A model generated the notes under the pieces. The model was not told the origin of the DNA and searched no databases. It worked only from the letters and a program-made list of their open reading frames with translations. The translations under genes were made by a program, and so were the position numbers. Positions 47,161-56,520 of a stretch of 64,000 nucleotides of DNA are shown here, one piece after another; position 1 is the stretch's first letter; each line of letters opens with the position of its first letter. This stretch comes from Xanthomonas rydalmerensis. Its GTDB lineage: Bacteria > Pseudomonadota > Gammaproteobacteria > Xanthomonadales > Xanthomonadaceae. The stretch is taken from positions 3,558,001 to 3,622,000 of the forward strand of contig NZ_CP126170.1 in assembly GCF_033170385.1 (NCBI RefSeq), given 5' to 3'.

Positions 47161-47577
47161 TTACTCGGCCTTGGCGGCAGCAGCAGCGGCCTGGCGCGCG
47201 ACCTTGGCCTGCGCAGCGGCGGCCAGATCTTCCTTGATGCGGGCAGCCTTGCCTTCCAGGCCACGCAGGTAGTACAGCTTGCCGGCGCGGACCTTACCGC
47301 GGCGCTTCACTTCGACCGAGTCGATGGTGGCGCTGTGGGTCTGGAACACGCGCTCGACTCCGTATCCGTGCGAGATCTTGCGCACGGTGAACGAGGAGTT
47401 CAGGCCGGCGTTCTTGGTGCCGATCACCACGCCTTCGTAGGCCTGCACGCGCTCGCGGTTGCCTTCCTTCACCTTGACGTTGACGACGACGGTGTCGCCC
47501 TGGTTGAACTCCGGCAGCTTGCGCTGGATCTGGGCGGCTTCGAAGTCGGCCAGGATGGTCTTGTTGAGCTTGCTCAT
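47161..47577 (-). CDS. rplS: 50S ribosomal protein L19
   Basis: Large-subunit protein at the 30S interface. Hallmarks: [55 protein letters not shown] and [24 protein letters not shown]. 138 residues with an Ala-rich tail, as in other xanthomonads. Start at 47577 (MSKLN). Last gene of rpsP-rimM-trmD-rplS. Confidence 0.97.
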   Translation of the reverse strand: MSKLNKTILADFEAAQIQRKLPEFNQGDTVVVNVKVKEGNRERVQAYEGVVIGTKNAGLNSSFTVRKISHGYGVERVFQTHSATIDSVEVKRRGKVRAGKLYYLRGLEGKAARIKEDLAAAAQAKVARQAAAAAAKAE

Positions 47578-47708
47578 GGTGGGCACCGCTTGTGTCTGGT
47601 GAGGTGGTCCGGCAGTCGCCGCACGGCGATTGCACGATATCGGATGGGCCAAGCACGGAACGCACTGGCCGGAAAGCCGGGCATTTTAACCCAGCCCGGC
47701 GGCCATGG

Positions 47709-48491
47709 CTAGGGCCTGGGTGGATTTTCCTGTTCGGCGGCCGCGGCCGCTTCCCGTTCCTGGCGAAATTCCTGCAGCAGCCGCCGGTCGGCCACGCTCA
47801 GCGCCGCCTCGTCCAGCAGCTCAGGGCGCCGCAGCCAGGTGCGCCCCAACGCCTGCATGCGCCGCCAACGGGCGATCGCGGCGTGGTTGCCGGAACGCAG
47901 CACCGCCGGCACCTCGCCCAGGGCGTGCTCGCGCGGGTGCGTGTAGTGCGGGCAGTCGAGCAGACCGTCCGGGCCTTCGAAACTGTCCTGGGCCGCGGAT
48001 TCGGCGTCGTTCAGCGCGCCCTCCTGCAGCCGGGTCACCGCATCCACCAGCACCGCCGCGGCCAGTTCGCCGCCGGACAGCACGTAGTCGCCGATCGAGA
48101 TTTCCTCGTCCACCGCGGCGGCGACGAAGCGCTCGTCCACGCCCTCGTAGCGCCCGCACAGCAGCAGCAGCCGCGGCAGCGCGGCCAGTTCGCGAGCCTT
48201 GGCCTGGGTCAGCGGCCGCCCCTGCGGGCTCAGGTAGATCAGCGGCGCCGGCTGCGGATCGGCCGCGCGCACCGCCTCAAGGCAGGCCTGCAGCGGCTCG
48301 ATCATCATCACCATGCCCGGGCCGCCGCCGAACGGACGGTCGTCGACCTTGCGGTAGCCGCCCGTGGCGTAGTCGCGCGGGTTCCAACCATGCAGGTCCA
48401 GCAGCGCGCGCTCCTGCGCGCGCCCGACCACGCCGAACCCGGCGCACTGGGCGACGAACTCGGGGAACAGGCTGATGACGTCGATGCGCAT
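47709..48491 (-). CDS. trmD: tRNA (guanine-N1)-methyltransferase TrmD
   Basis: Methylates G37 of tRNAs with SAM, preventing frameshifts. The start at 48491 gives [13 protein letters not shown]. Trefoil-knot motifs: [53 protein letters not shown] and [29 protein letters not shown]. 260 residues, normal. Confidence 0.97.
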   Translation of the reverse strand: MRIDVISLFPEFVAQCAGFGVVGRAQERALLDLHGWNPRDYATGGYRKVDDRPFGGGPGMVMMIEPLQACLEAVRAADPQPAPLIYLSPQGRPLTQAKARELAALPRLLLLCGRYEGVDERFVAAAVDEEISIGDYVLSGGELAAAVLVDAVTRLQEGALNDAESAAQDSFEGPDGLLDCPHYTHPREHALGEVPAVLRSGNHAAIARWRRMQALGRTWLRRPELLDEAALSVADRRLLQEFRQEREAAAAAEQENPPRP

Positions 48492-48565
48492 GGGGCGGGG
48501 ATTGGGGAGTCGGGATTGGGGATTCGGCAAAGCGACAGCGGGGCCGGCGTGCGCGCGGGCATCGC

Positions 48566-49078
48566 TCAGAACTCGGGGTCCCAGTCGACCACGACCAGGT
48601 TGGCCTCGAAATCCACCGACTTGACGTAGTCCGGTTGCACGAACGGCACCAGCCGTTCGCGGTCGCCACGCACCACCATCACGTCATTGGCACCGGTGGA
48701 AAACAGATGCGATACCTGCCCCAGCGCCACGCCGTCGACGGTGCGCACGTCCAGGCCTTCCAGGTCCACCCAGTAGTACTCGTCCGGGCGCGGCGGCGGT
48801 AGGCTGCTGCGCGCCACGTAGATCTCGGTCCCGCGCAGCGCCTCGACCGCGTCACGGTCGGTGACCTCGGGCAGTGTGGCGATCAGGGACTTGCCGGACT
48901 CGCGGCCGCGCACGCCGTTGAGGCTGCTTTCGCTGCCGTCGGGCTTGCGCACGATCCAGGGCTGATAACGGAAAATGGCGAGGCGCGGCTCGGTCCAGGA
49001 CTCGAGCTTCGCCTCGCCACGAATGCCGAACGCGCCGAGGACCCGACCAAGCAGGATGCGGCGCTGGCTGTCTTTCAT
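48566..49078 (-). CDS. rimM: Ribosome maturation factor RimM
   Basis: Assists 30S head assembly with protein S19. N-terminal [22 protein letters not shown] and C-terminal PRC barrel with [38 protein letters not shown]. 170 residues. Between rpsP and trmD in the conserved order. Confidence 0.96.
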   Translation of the reverse strand: MKDSQRRILLGRVLGAFGIRGEAKLESWTEPRLAIFRYQPWIVRKPDGSESSLNGVRGRESGKSLIATLPEVTDRDAVEALRGTEIYVARSSLPPPRPDEYYWVDLEGLDVRTVDGVALGQVSHLFSTGANDVMVVRGDRERLVPFVQPDYVKSVDFEANLVVVDWDPEF

Positions 49079-49092
49079 CGGAGCAAACGCAA

Positions 49093-49115
49093 GGGCCGCG
49101 CGCGGGGCGCGGCCC
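49093..49115 (-). terminator. Hairpin between rpsP and rimM (attenuator candidate)
   Basis: Stem GGGCCGCG with CGCGGCCC, seven-base loop, in the gap between rpsP and rimM. On the minus strand it is followed by TTGCGTTTGC. It could partially terminate or protect the rpsP transcript, fitting the higher need for S16 than for RimM. Confidence 0.55.
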
Positions 49116-49121
49116 GCAGGA

Positions 49122-49382
49122 TCAGGCCGCGACGGCCTGGGCCTTGGTGGCTTCCTTGTACAGGTTGCGCACCTTGTCGGTCAGCTGCGCGCCATTGGAC
49201 ACCCAATGGTCGACGCGGGCCAGGTCCAGCACCACGCGCGGCTCGGCGCCCTGGGCAACCGGGTTGTAGTAACCCAGGCGCTCGATGTTGCGGCCGTCGC
49301 GCGCGCTGCGCACGTCGGACACGATGATGTGATAGAAGGGGCGCTTCTTGGCGCCGCCACGGGTAAGGCGGATCTTGACCAT
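49122..49382 (-). CDS. rpsP: 30S ribosomal protein S16
   Basis: Small-subunit assembly protein: [23 protein letters not shown], then [44 protein letters not shown]. 86 residues. First gene of rpsP-rimM-trmD-rplS. In many gammaproteobacteria ffh is immediately upstream; here three other genes intervene. Confidence 0.97.
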   Translation of the reverse strand: MVKIRLTRGGAKKRPFYHIIVSDVRSARDGRNIERLGYYNPVAQGAEPRVVLDLARVDHWVSNGAQLTDKVRNLYKEATKAQAVAA

Positions 49383-49540
49383 GGTGAGTTTCCGGTGTTG
49401 CCCAGTCGCCAGGATGGCGCGGTGAACCGACGATTATAGCGGCCGGCCCCGCCGCTGCCAAGTCGTTGCCGCTGATGCGGCAAGGGGATTGGGGATTCGC
49501 TAGAAGCGGCGCCAATGGTGGCGGGAGGTCCCCAGGTTAC

Positions 49541-50341
49541 TCAGATCGCCTGCCAGGGCTGGGTGTGCAGCGCGGCCTCCAGCATGGCCAATAGATCCGC
49601 GGCCGGGCGCAGCGTGCACCCGTCCACCGCCGCGACCGCCTGTTGCCCGCGGGCATTGCAAGTGAAGGCGGCCACGTCCGCGCCGAGTTCGTGGAGCGAC
49701 AGCGGCCGCACGGCCTGCGCCACGCCCAGCGCGGCGAGCCCGGCCTGCAGCAACCGCTCCTGGGTGCCGCGCAGCGCCGACGCCTGCGGCCAGTACAGGC
49801 AGGCCCCATCCCACAGTCCCAGGTTCCAGGTCGGCCCCTCGGCCACCTGCCCCTGCGAGTCCACGAAAAGCGCATCGTCGCTGCCCGCCTGCAGCGCCAG
49901 GCGGCGCTGGTGGAATGCGCCGAAGGTGCCGACATGCTTGAACTGCGGCGCCTCGCGCGCGAACACGGTGCTGCGCAGGCGCAGCGGCGCCAGGTCGGCC
50001 TGCGCCGGCTCCGCCAGCGATACCAGCAGTTCCACCGCGCAGTCGGCATCGGCCCGGCGCAGCGAGAAACCCGGCGCGAACACGGTGACGCGCAGCGAGG
50101 CGTCGCCACTGCCGAACGCGGCCAGCGCCGCGCGCAGCGCGTCGCGCACGCGCGCAGCCGGCAAGTCGCTGCCGAACAGCGCCGCGTTGGCCTGCTGCAG
50201 CCGCTGCAGATGCAGATCGAACCCGCGCACCGCGCCATCGCGGACCTGCATGGTGCTGAAATGCCCGTAGTTCACCAGCGCGGCCGCGGCCAGCAGTTCT
50301 GCGCCCGCAGGCTGCCCGTGGTGGAAGACCTGCGTGCTCAC
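49541..50341 (-). CDS. PLP-dependent class IV aminotransferase / aminodeoxychorismate lyase-like
   Basis: Fold-type IV PLP enzyme; the PabC/IlvE/D-amino-acid transaminase group. Catalytic Lys in PQFKHVGTF. Substrate-side motifs are [25 protein letters not shown] and the cofactor phosphate loop [13 protein letters not shown] use the GTG at 50341 (VSTQVFHH), which overlaps the stop of the preceding gene as GTGA. 266 residues. PabC (folate pathway) is plausible, but synthesis of another amine or keto acid is not excluded. Coupled to a nitronate monooxygenase gene. Confidence 0.8.
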   Translation of the reverse strand: MSTQVFHHGQPAGAELLAAAALVNYGHFSTMQVRDGAVRGFDLHLQRLQQANAALFGSDLPAARVRDALRAALAAFGSGDASLRVTVFAPGFSLRRADADCAVELLVSLAEPAQADLAPLRLRSTVFAREAPQFKHVGTFGAFHQRRLALQAGSDDALFVDSQGQVAEGPTWNLGLWDGACLYWPQASALRGTQERLLQAGLAALGVAQAVRPLSLHELGADVAAFTCNARGQQAVAAVDGCTLRPAADLLAMLEAALHTQPWQAI

Positions 50342-51408
50342 GGCAGGTCCTGCGCCTGCGCCCACCAGCGTGCCAGCAGGTCAGCGGCAGGCTCGGCCGG
50401 CGCCATCCATGCCGACTGCCCCGCCCAGGCCTGCATCGTCGCCAGGTGGTCGTCGCGCTGCGCGGCCTGGCGCATCGGCGCGGTCAGCCCGCGCTGCACC
50501 GGGTACGGCCGCGGCGGCGGCGCCTCCGGCGCGGCGGCCGCGCGCACGTAGTCGGTGACCAGCGCCCGGCCGAGGCGGCCCGAGAAGGCGCGGGTCAGCG
50601 CGGTCTGCTCGGGTTCGGCCTGGGCCAGCGCGGCCGCCCAGGCCGGCGCCAGTGCTGCCTCGGGGCTGCGCAGCAAGGCGGTGCCGATCTGTACCGCACT
50701 CGCACCCAGGGCCAGCGCGGCGGCGATGCCGCGCCCGTCGCCGATGCCGCCTGCGGCGATCACCGGGATCTGCAGATGATCGACCAGCCGCGGCAGCAGG
50801 GCGAACAGCCCGGTCGCCTGCCGCTCGGCGCTGCCGGCCTCGAACGCACCGCGATGGCCGCCAGCCTCGGCGCCCTGCGCGACCACCGCATCGGCGCCGG
50901 CGGCCTGCGCGGCCAGCGCCTCGTCCAGGGTCGTGGCGCAGGCGAACCAGGCGATTCCGGCCTGCTGCAGGCGCTGCACCTGGTCCGGCCGGAACAGGCC
51001 CATGATCGACGAGGCCACCGCCGGCCGCGCCGCGAGCAGGGCCTCGAACTGGGCATCGAAATCGGCCGGCGCCGCATCGCCGGCGGCCGCATCGACCGAC
51101 GGGCCCCAGGCGCCGAGAAAAGCACGCACCTCGGCCTCGGCGGCGGCATCGCGCGCGGGCGGCGGATCCGGTACCCACAGGTTGATCTGCGCCGGCCCGC
51201 CGCCAGCGGCGCGGAATGCGTCCATCCACGTCACGATGTCCTGCGGCGCGGACAGCACCGCGCCCATCGCGCCCATGCCCCCGGCCGCGGCGACCGCGGC
51301 CGACAGCGGCACCGGGCAGGCACCGGCCATCGGGCTGAGCAGGATCGGCAGGCGCAGGCCGAAGCGGGCGCAGAAGGTGGTGGCGCGAGTCTGAAGCGAA
51401 GGATGCAT
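50338..51408 (-). CDS. Nitronate monooxygenase / NPD-like flavin enzyme
   Basis: FMN enzyme oxidising nitronates to carbonyl compounds and nitrite. TIM barrel with [47 protein letters not shown] with the catalytic His, [32 protein letters not shown] and a C-terminal flavin loop ([15 protein letters not shown]). Start at 51408 after GAGAGGG; 356 residues. First of a two-gene unit with the class IV aminotransferase. The function of the pair is unclear. Confidence 0.85.
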   Translation of the reverse strand: MHPSLQTRATTFCARFGLRLPILLSPMAGACPVPLSAAVAAAGGMGAMGAVLSAPQDIVTWMDAFRAAGGGPAQINLWVPDPPPARDAAAEAEVRAFLGAWGPSVDAAAGDAAPADFDAQFEALLAARPAVASSIMGLFRPDQVQRLQQAGIAWFACATTLDEALAAQAAGADAVVAQGAEAGGHRGAFEAGSAERQATGLFALLPRLVDHLQIPVIAAGGIGDGRGIAAALALGASAVQIGTALLRSPEAALAPAWAAALAQAEPEQTALTRAFSGRLGRALVTDYVRAAAAPEAPPPRPYPVQRGLTAPMRQAAQRDDHLATMQAWAGQSAWMAPAEPAADLLARWWAQAQDLP

Positions 51409-51620
51409 TGCCCTCTCACCGTGCACGGAAGGCGTCAGTATGCGGGACGCACCCCGCCCTCTGCCGGTCGGGAGCATCAGCAGCAAAGAGCTTCCTATCG
51501 TGGTGGGCGGCGCATCCAGCGCGATGTCGTGGGCTGCCGTGCGCGCCACGGCATGTCTTGCCGGGATTTCGAGCGCCCCTCTCGCACATCCGATGACGTC
51601 ACGAGCGCAACGAAGTAGAA

Positions 51621-51645
51621 GCGGGTCCGTGCATCACGGACCCGC
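51621..51645 (-). terminator. Terminator of the duplicated-domain secreted protein
   Basis: Perfect 11-bp stem (GCGGGTCCGTG and its complement) with a three-base loop, followed on the minus strand by the T-rich TTCTACTTCGTTG. It starts ten bases after the stop of the gene at 51655. Confidence 0.75.
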
Positions 51646-51654
51646 CAAGCGCAG

Positions 51655-52557
51655 TCAGGCGCCGAAGTGGATGCTGCCACGCAAGGGAGCGGGATTGGCA
51701 TCGCAGTACTGCTCGAAGTCCGCATAGAACCGGACCACATTGCCCTGCGCATCCTGTTCAATCTTGCGCACGTTCAAGGTGCCACGGGTCGCGTTGCACC
51801 CGCGCCCGTTGCCATAGAAATCGAAACCGGCGTTGACGCTATCGGCGAACCGGCTGATGGAATAACGCCCCGGTGCCAAGGTCTTGCCAGCGGGCGCCGC
51901 AATGGTCGCAGTCCAATCGTCGCGCAGGCCCGAGGCGGCATAGCGAAGCCGTGACGGCGTCCCGTCCAACGCAAACACGCTCGTGTCGTTGTAGTACGTC
52001 TTGTCCACGCCACCCCCGACATAGTCGCCATCGCCGCTGTTCAATTTCAGAAACAGCGGCGCCGCGTTATAGCTGACCACGCCCGCAAGCGCCGGCGCCT
52101 TGTTGGTCTCGCATTGCTGAACGAACGACGCTTCCAGCTGATCCACGTTCCCGGCAGAGTCGAACGAGACCTGCCGGATCGACACCTTCCCCCAGATCCG
52201 GTTGCAGCCCCGTCCGGTGCTTGAGACGTCGAGCCCGGGCGAGCGGCCGGTCTTGAACGACGAGCGCTCTGCATTGGCATAAACACCGGGAGCGAGCCCA
52301 GTCCCGACGGGAGGCGCGATCGTGATCGACCAGTACTCGCCCGTCGTACTGGTGATGGATAGCGCGACCCGATCCTTGTTGCCACGCACGCCGAAGGTCG
52401 CGTTCGCGTCGGTCAGGACGGCCTTCTTGCCCTGGCCGATGTAGTCGCCCGCGTTGCTGGAGTAAGAAAATATCGAGGCTGCGTCACACGCGAACGCCAA
52501 TCCGGCACCCGCCAACACCGCCGCGAACCTGCACACGTGTCCATTGAGTCCTTGCAT
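51655..52557 (-). CDS. Secreted protein made of two tandem copies of an unknown domain
   Basis: Signal peptide (residues 1-27; FAAVLAGAGLAFACDAAS). The rest consists of two copies, about residues 28-165 and 166-300. Matching stretches are AGDYIGQGK and DGDYVGGGV; YWSITIAPPVGTGLAPGVY and DWTATIAAPAGKTLAPGRY; STGRGCNRIWGKVSIRQV and GNGRGCNATRGTLNVRKI; and FVQQCE and FEQYCD. Each copy thus has two Cys that could form a disulfide. I recognise no family. It has its own terminator and sits between ffh and the nitronate monooxygenase without an apparent operon. Confidence 0.75.
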   Translation of the reverse strand: MQGLNGHVCRFAAVLAGAGLAFACDAASIFSYSSNAGDYIGQGKKAVLTDANATFGVRGNKDRVALSITSTTGEYWSITIAPPVGTGLAPGVYANAERSSFKTGRSPGLDVSSTGRGCNRIWGKVSIRQVSFDSAGNVDQLEASFVQQCETNKAPALAGVVSYNAAPLFLKLNSGDGDYVGGGVDKTYYNDTSVFALDGTPSRLRYAASGLRDDWTATIAAPAGKTLAPGRYSISRFADSVNAGFDFYGNGRGCNATRGTLNVRKIEQDAQGNVVRFYADFEQYCDANPAPLRGSIHFGA

Positions 52558-52671
52558 ACATCCTCCGATGATTAGGGTTGCCCGGTCCGGAGCAAGCCGC
52601 GTCCGTCCGCGGACGCGTCATCCTAAACATCGGCAGTGTCATGGGCTGCGACAGGCGTCGCCGCCGCGGAC

Positions 52672-54051
52672 TCAGCGGAACGGCAGGCCGCCGCGGCCTC
52701 CCATGCCACCCATCATGCCCTTCATGCCGCGCATCAGGCCCTTCATGCCGCCGCCTGCCATCTTGCTCATCATCTTTTCCATCTGCTGATACTGCTTCAT
52801 CAGCTTGTTGACGTCGGCCGGCTGGGTGCCGGAGCCGCGGGCGATGCGCGCGCGGCGCGAGCCGTTGAGCAGGCCCGGGTTGCGCCGCTCCTTCTTGGTC
52901 ATCGAGCCGATGATGGCGATCATCCGCGGCACGTCCTTGTTGCCGGCGACCTGCTGCTTGAGGTGCTCGGGGATCTGGCCCATGCCCGGCAGCTTGTCCA
53001 TCAGTCCGGACAGGCCGCCCATGTTCTGCATCTGCTCGAGCTGGTCGCGCATGTCGTTGAGGTCGAACTTCTTGCCCTTGGCGACCTTCTCGGCCAGCTT
53101 CTGCGCCTTGTCCTTGTCGACCTGGTGCTCGACCTGCTCGACCAGCGACAGCACGTCGCCCATGTCGAGGATGCGGCTGGCCAGGCGGTCGGGGTGGAAC
53201 ACATCCAGGCCGTCGGGCTTCTCGCCGACGCCGATGAACTTGATCGGCTTGCCGGTGATGTAGCGCACGCTCAGCGCCGCACCGCCGCGGGCGTCGCCGT
53301 CGGTCTTGGTCAGCACCACGCCGGTCAGCGGCAGCGCCTCGCTGAACGCCTTGGCGGTATTGGCCGCGTCCTGGCCGGTCATCGCGTCGACCACGAACAG
53401 CGTCTCGGCCGGGTTGATCGCCGCGTGCAGCGCCTTGATCTCCTCCATCATCGCCGCGTCGATGGCCAGGCGGCCGGCGGTATCCACCAGCAGCACGTCG
53501 ACGAAGGACTTGCGCGCGTCGGCGATGGCGGCGCGGACGATGTCCACCGGCTTCTGCGAGGCCTCGGACGGGAAGAACAGCACCCCGACCTGCTCGGCCA
53601 GGGTCTGGAGCTGCTCGATCGCGGCCGGGCGGTAGACGTCGGCCGACACCACCATCACCTTCTTCTTGCGCTTTTCCTTCAGGTGCTTGGCCAGCTTGCC
53701 GACCGTGGTGGTCTTGCCCGCGCCCTGCAGGCCGGCCATCAGCACGATCGCTGGCGCCGGCACGTTGAGGTTGAGGTCGCTGGCGGCCGAGCCCATCACC
53801 GCGGTCAGCTCGTCGCGCACGACCTTGATCAGCGCCTGGCCCGGGGTCAGGCTCTTGAGCACTTCCTGGCCGACCGCGCGCACCTTGATGCGCTCGATCA
53901 GCGCCTGCACCACCGGCAGGGCGACGTCGGCCTCGAGCAGCGCGATGCGCACTTCGCGGGTGGCTTCGCGGATGTTCTCCTCGGTCAGGCGACCGCGGCC
54001 GCGCAGGCGCTGCATGGTGCCGGAGAGGCGTTGGGTGAGGGATTCGAACAT
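52672..54051 (-). CDS. ffh: Signal recognition particle protein Ffh (SRP54)
   Basis: Binds signal sequences and 4.5S RNA and delivers ribosomes to FtsY. NG domain: GLQGAGKTTTVGKLAKHL, DTAGRLAID, LTKTDGDARGGAALS. The M domain is Met/Gly-rich at the end (KMAGGGMKGLMRGMKGMMGG). 459 residues. A ccsA-like gene lies divergently upstream, the usual neighbour in gammaproteobacteria. Confidence 0.97.
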   Translation of the reverse strand: MFESLTQRLSGTMQRLRGRGRLTEENIREATREVRIALLEADVALPVVQALIERIKVRAVGQEVLKSLTPGQALIKVVRDELTAVMGSAASDLNLNVPAPAIVLMAGLQGAGKTTTVGKLAKHLKEKRKKKVMVVSADVYRPAAIEQLQTLAEQVGVLFFPSEASQKPVDIVRAAIADARKSFVDVLLVDTAGRLAIDAAMMEEIKALHAAINPAETLFVVDAMTGQDAANTAKAFSEALPLTGVVLTKTDGDARGGAALSVRYITGKPIKFIGVGEKPDGLDVFHPDRLASRILDMGDVLSLVEQVEHQVDKDKAQKLAEKVAKGKKFDLNDMRDQLEQMQNMGGLSGLMDKLPGMGQIPEHLKQQVAGNKDVPRMIAIIGSMTKKERRNPGLLNGSRRARIARGSGTQPADVNKLMKQYQQMEKMMSKMAGGGMKGLMRGMKGMMGGMGGRGGLPFR

Positions 54052-54157
54052 GCGGGCAGGTCGCGGACGGGAAACGGCCGTCGATTATAGCCGGGCGCGC
54101 CGGCGATCCCCCGGCGGCGCCGTCACGGCCGCCGGCGCGATATGCGAAACTGACCCG

Positions 54158-54952
54158 ATGCTCATCACCGTCCTCGCCACCCTGCTGTACCTGGCCGCCA
54201 GCGGCCTGCTGATCGCCGCGGTGGTGCGCGACCGGGTGGACCGCAGTCGGGCCTGGCTGTGGCCGGCGCTGCCGGCGGTGGCCCTGCATGCGGGCTATCA
54301 CGTGCAGGTCGCCCTGCACACCGCCGGCGGCCCGGACATGCACTTCTTCGCCGCGCTGTCGCTGGTCAGCCTGGGCATGGCGCTAATGACCGCGCTGGTC
54401 GGCGCCAGCGGGCGCATGGCCGCGCTGGGCGTGGTGGTGTTCCCGCTGTCGGCGGCGCTGCTGCTGGCCTACCACGGCTACGGCCACGAGCCGGCGCCGG
54501 TGCTGGACTGGCGGCTGCAGTTGCATGCCTGGCTGGCGCTGCTGGCCTACGCCACGCTGGGCATCGCCGCCCTGCTGGCGGTGATGCTGTGGCTGCAGGA
54601 GCGCGCACTGCGGCGCCGCGACTTCCATCCCTGGCTGCGCGCGCTGCCGCCGCTGACTGCGCTGGAGACGCTGCTGTTCCGCACTATCGTGGTCGGCTTC
54701 ATCCTGCTGACCCTGACCCTGTTGACCGGCGTGCTGTTCGTGCAGGATTTCCTGGCGCAGCGGCTGGTGCACAAGACCGTGCTCAGCGTGCTGTCGTGGA
54801 TCGTGTTCGGCGCGTTGCTGTTCGGCCGCTGGCGCTACGGCTGGCGCGGGGTCAAGGCGGTGCACTGGACCCTGGCGGCGATGCTGTTGCTGCTGCTGTC
54901 GTTCTTCGGCAGCAAGTTCGTGATCGAGCTGGTGCTGGGGCACGCGCAGTAG
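54158..54952 (+). CDS. CcsA/HemX-like inner-membrane protein (YpjD family)
   Basis: Cytochrome c assembly-type membrane protein; YpjD homologues lie beside ffh in many gammaproteobacteria. Eight hydrophobic segments. Seen: FAALSLVSLGMALMTALVG, LQLHAWLALLAYATLGIAALLAVMLWLQE and HKTVLSVLSWIVFGALLFGRWRYGWRG with conserved His. 264 residues. Role in haem or cytochrome handling is inferred from family. Confidence 0.85.
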   Translation: MLITVLATLLYLAASGLLIAAVVRDRVDRSRAWLWPALPAVALHAGYHVQVALHTAGGPDMHFFAALSLVSLGMALMTALVGASGRMAALGVVVFPLSAALLLAYHGYGHEPAPVLDWRLQLHAWLALLAYATLGIAALLAVMLWLQERALRRRDFHPWLRALPPLTALETLLFRTIVVGFILLTLTLLTGVLFVQDFLAQRLVHKTVLSVLSWIVFGALLFGRWRYGWRGVKAVHWTLAAMLLLLLSFFGSKFVIELVLGHAQ

Positions 54953-54980
54953 CCCGCACAACCTGACGCGGCGCGTGTTT

Positions 54981-55051
54981 TGTAGGAGCGGCTTTAGCCG
55001 CGACCGGGCGTTTCCGGGAACGCCTGGTCGCGGCTAAAACCGCTCCTACGA
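54981..55051. repeat. REP-like inverted pair after the ccsA-like gene
   Basis: TGTAGGAGCGGCTTTAGCCG at 54981 and its near reverse, GCGGCTAAAACCGCTCCTAC at 55030-55049, about 20 bp apart. The core is TTTAGCC instead of TTCAGCC. Lies in the convergent gap before the epimerase gene. Confidence 0.85.
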
Positions 55052-55062
55052 TGTCCCCCGCA

Positions 55063-56127
55063 TCAACCGCCGCCCTGCCCCACCAGCGCCGCCTCCACCG
55101 CCGTCCAGTCGGCGCCGCGGCCGACCTCGGCGACGTGGTAGGCGATGCGATGCCGATAGACCTGGCCCGGACGCAGGATGCTGTCGGGGAAACCAGGCTG
55201 GTTCGGGGCGTCCGGGTAGCCCTGCGGCTCCAGGCAGATACCGCGGCCCAGCGCCGGATGCTGCCGGTCCAGGCCCTGGCCTTCATAGAGTTGCACGGCC
55301 GGCATCGGGCTGACGATGCGCATGGCCACGCCGCTGTGCGGCGAATACAGCATGGCGGTGCAGTCGTGGCCGTCGGCCAGCACCAGGCAGTGGTCGTAGC
55401 CGGCGCTGATCGACAGTTGCGGATCGGCGGCGATGTCCTTGTCGGCGATGGCGCGCGCGTGGCGGAAATCGAACGGCGTACCGGCCACGGTGGCGACCTC
55501 GCCGCGCGGCAGCAGCGCCGCGTCGCCGACTGGCAGGTAACGATCGGCCGGCACGCGCAGCCACTGCGCGGCGGCAGGCACCGCGGCATCGCCGGCCAGG
55601 TTGAAATAAGGATGATGGGTGAGATTGAGCGGGGTCGGCGCATCGGTCTGGGCGACGAACTCCACGCTCAGGCAGCGGCCTTCGACGCGGTAGGTCGCCT
55701 CCACCGAGACGTTGCCCGGGTAGCCCTCCTCGCCGGCCGGCGAGTCGTAGCGCAACTGCAGCATGCGCTCGGTCTGTGCCAGCACCGTCCACACCCGGCG
55801 ACCGAAGCCCAGCGCCCCGCCATGCAGATGATTGGCGCCCTCGTTGGCGGTGACCGCGTAATGCCGGCCATCGAGGGTGAAGGCCGAGCCGGCGATGCGG
55901 TTGCCGAAGCGCCCGACCAGCACGCCCAGGTAGGCCGGATCCTGCAGGTAGTCCTGCAGCGTCGGCAGCCCCAGCACCAGCTCGGTCTCGCCGTGCGCAC
56001 CACGCAGGCGCAGGCTGCGCAACAGGCCGCCGTAGGTCAGCAGTTCGGCGCGCAGGCCGTCGCCGCTGTCCAGGACCATGCACTGGATGGCGGTACCGTC
56101 GGGAAGATGACCGAAGAGCGAGGACAT
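55063..56127 (-). CDS. Aldose 1-epimerase (GalM type)
   Basis: Interconverts alpha and beta anomers of aldoses. Typical motifs: YGGLLRSLRL, VGRFGNRIAGSAFTLDGRHY, NHLHGGALGFGRRVW, LTHHPYFNLAG with catalytic His, and ICLEPQGYPDAPNQPGFPDSILRPGQVY with the catalytic Glu. 354 residues from 56127. Divergent from the arabinofuranosidase, so both probably serve pentose or galactose use. Confidence 0.9.
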   Translation of the reverse strand: MSSLFGHLPDGTAIQCMVLDSGDGLRAELLTYGGLLRSLRLRGAHGETELVLGLPTLQDYLQDPAYLGVLVGRFGNRIAGSAFTLDGRHYAVTANEGANHLHGGALGFGRRVWTVLAQTERMLQLRYDSPAGEEGYPGNVSVEATYRVEGRCLSVEFVAQTDAPTPLNLTHHPYFNLAGDAAVPAAAQWLRVPADRYLPVGDAALLPRGEVATVAGTPFDFRHARAIADKDIAADPQLSISAGYDHCLVLADGHDCTAMLYSPHSGVAMRIVSPMPAVQLYEGQGLDRQHPALGRGICLEPQGYPDAPNQPGFPDSILRPGQVYRHRIAYHVAEVGRGADWTAVEAALVGQGGG

Positions 56128-56520
56128 GCAGGAGCCTGGGCGGTGCGCGCATGCGCGGGGTCCGCAGCATAACCAGCGATGGCGCGACGCGGCCATCGCT
56201 GCACGGGCATCGGCGTTGCGCTGTGCGATACCGCGCACGTTCTGGGCGCGGACAAGGTGGGATGCCGTACGCGCATTGCAATTCCGGTATAGCGGCGTCG
56301 CATTTGCGCATTGGTCCACTCTGCGCGTGTCTTCTATGCTCGGACCAGGGGACGGATAGCAATTACCGGGGGCAGCGCACCGAGGCGGCGCCGACGCGAT
56401 CGCGTCGAGGTTGCCTCCCAGCAGGCGACATCCCCTTGGCGCCACGCCAACGCGACGCGCCGGCCGTGACTCACACGCAGCGCTGGCGACGGCGCCGCCC
56501 TACACGACAAGGAGCTCCCG
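56128..56520. other. Divergent region between epimerase and arabinofuranosidase
   Basis: About 390 bp with no supported gene. It must hold promoters for both genes. No operator or hexamers are convincing; a GACAAGGAG ribosome site precedes the arabinofuranosidase at 56508-56516. Confidence 0.5.
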
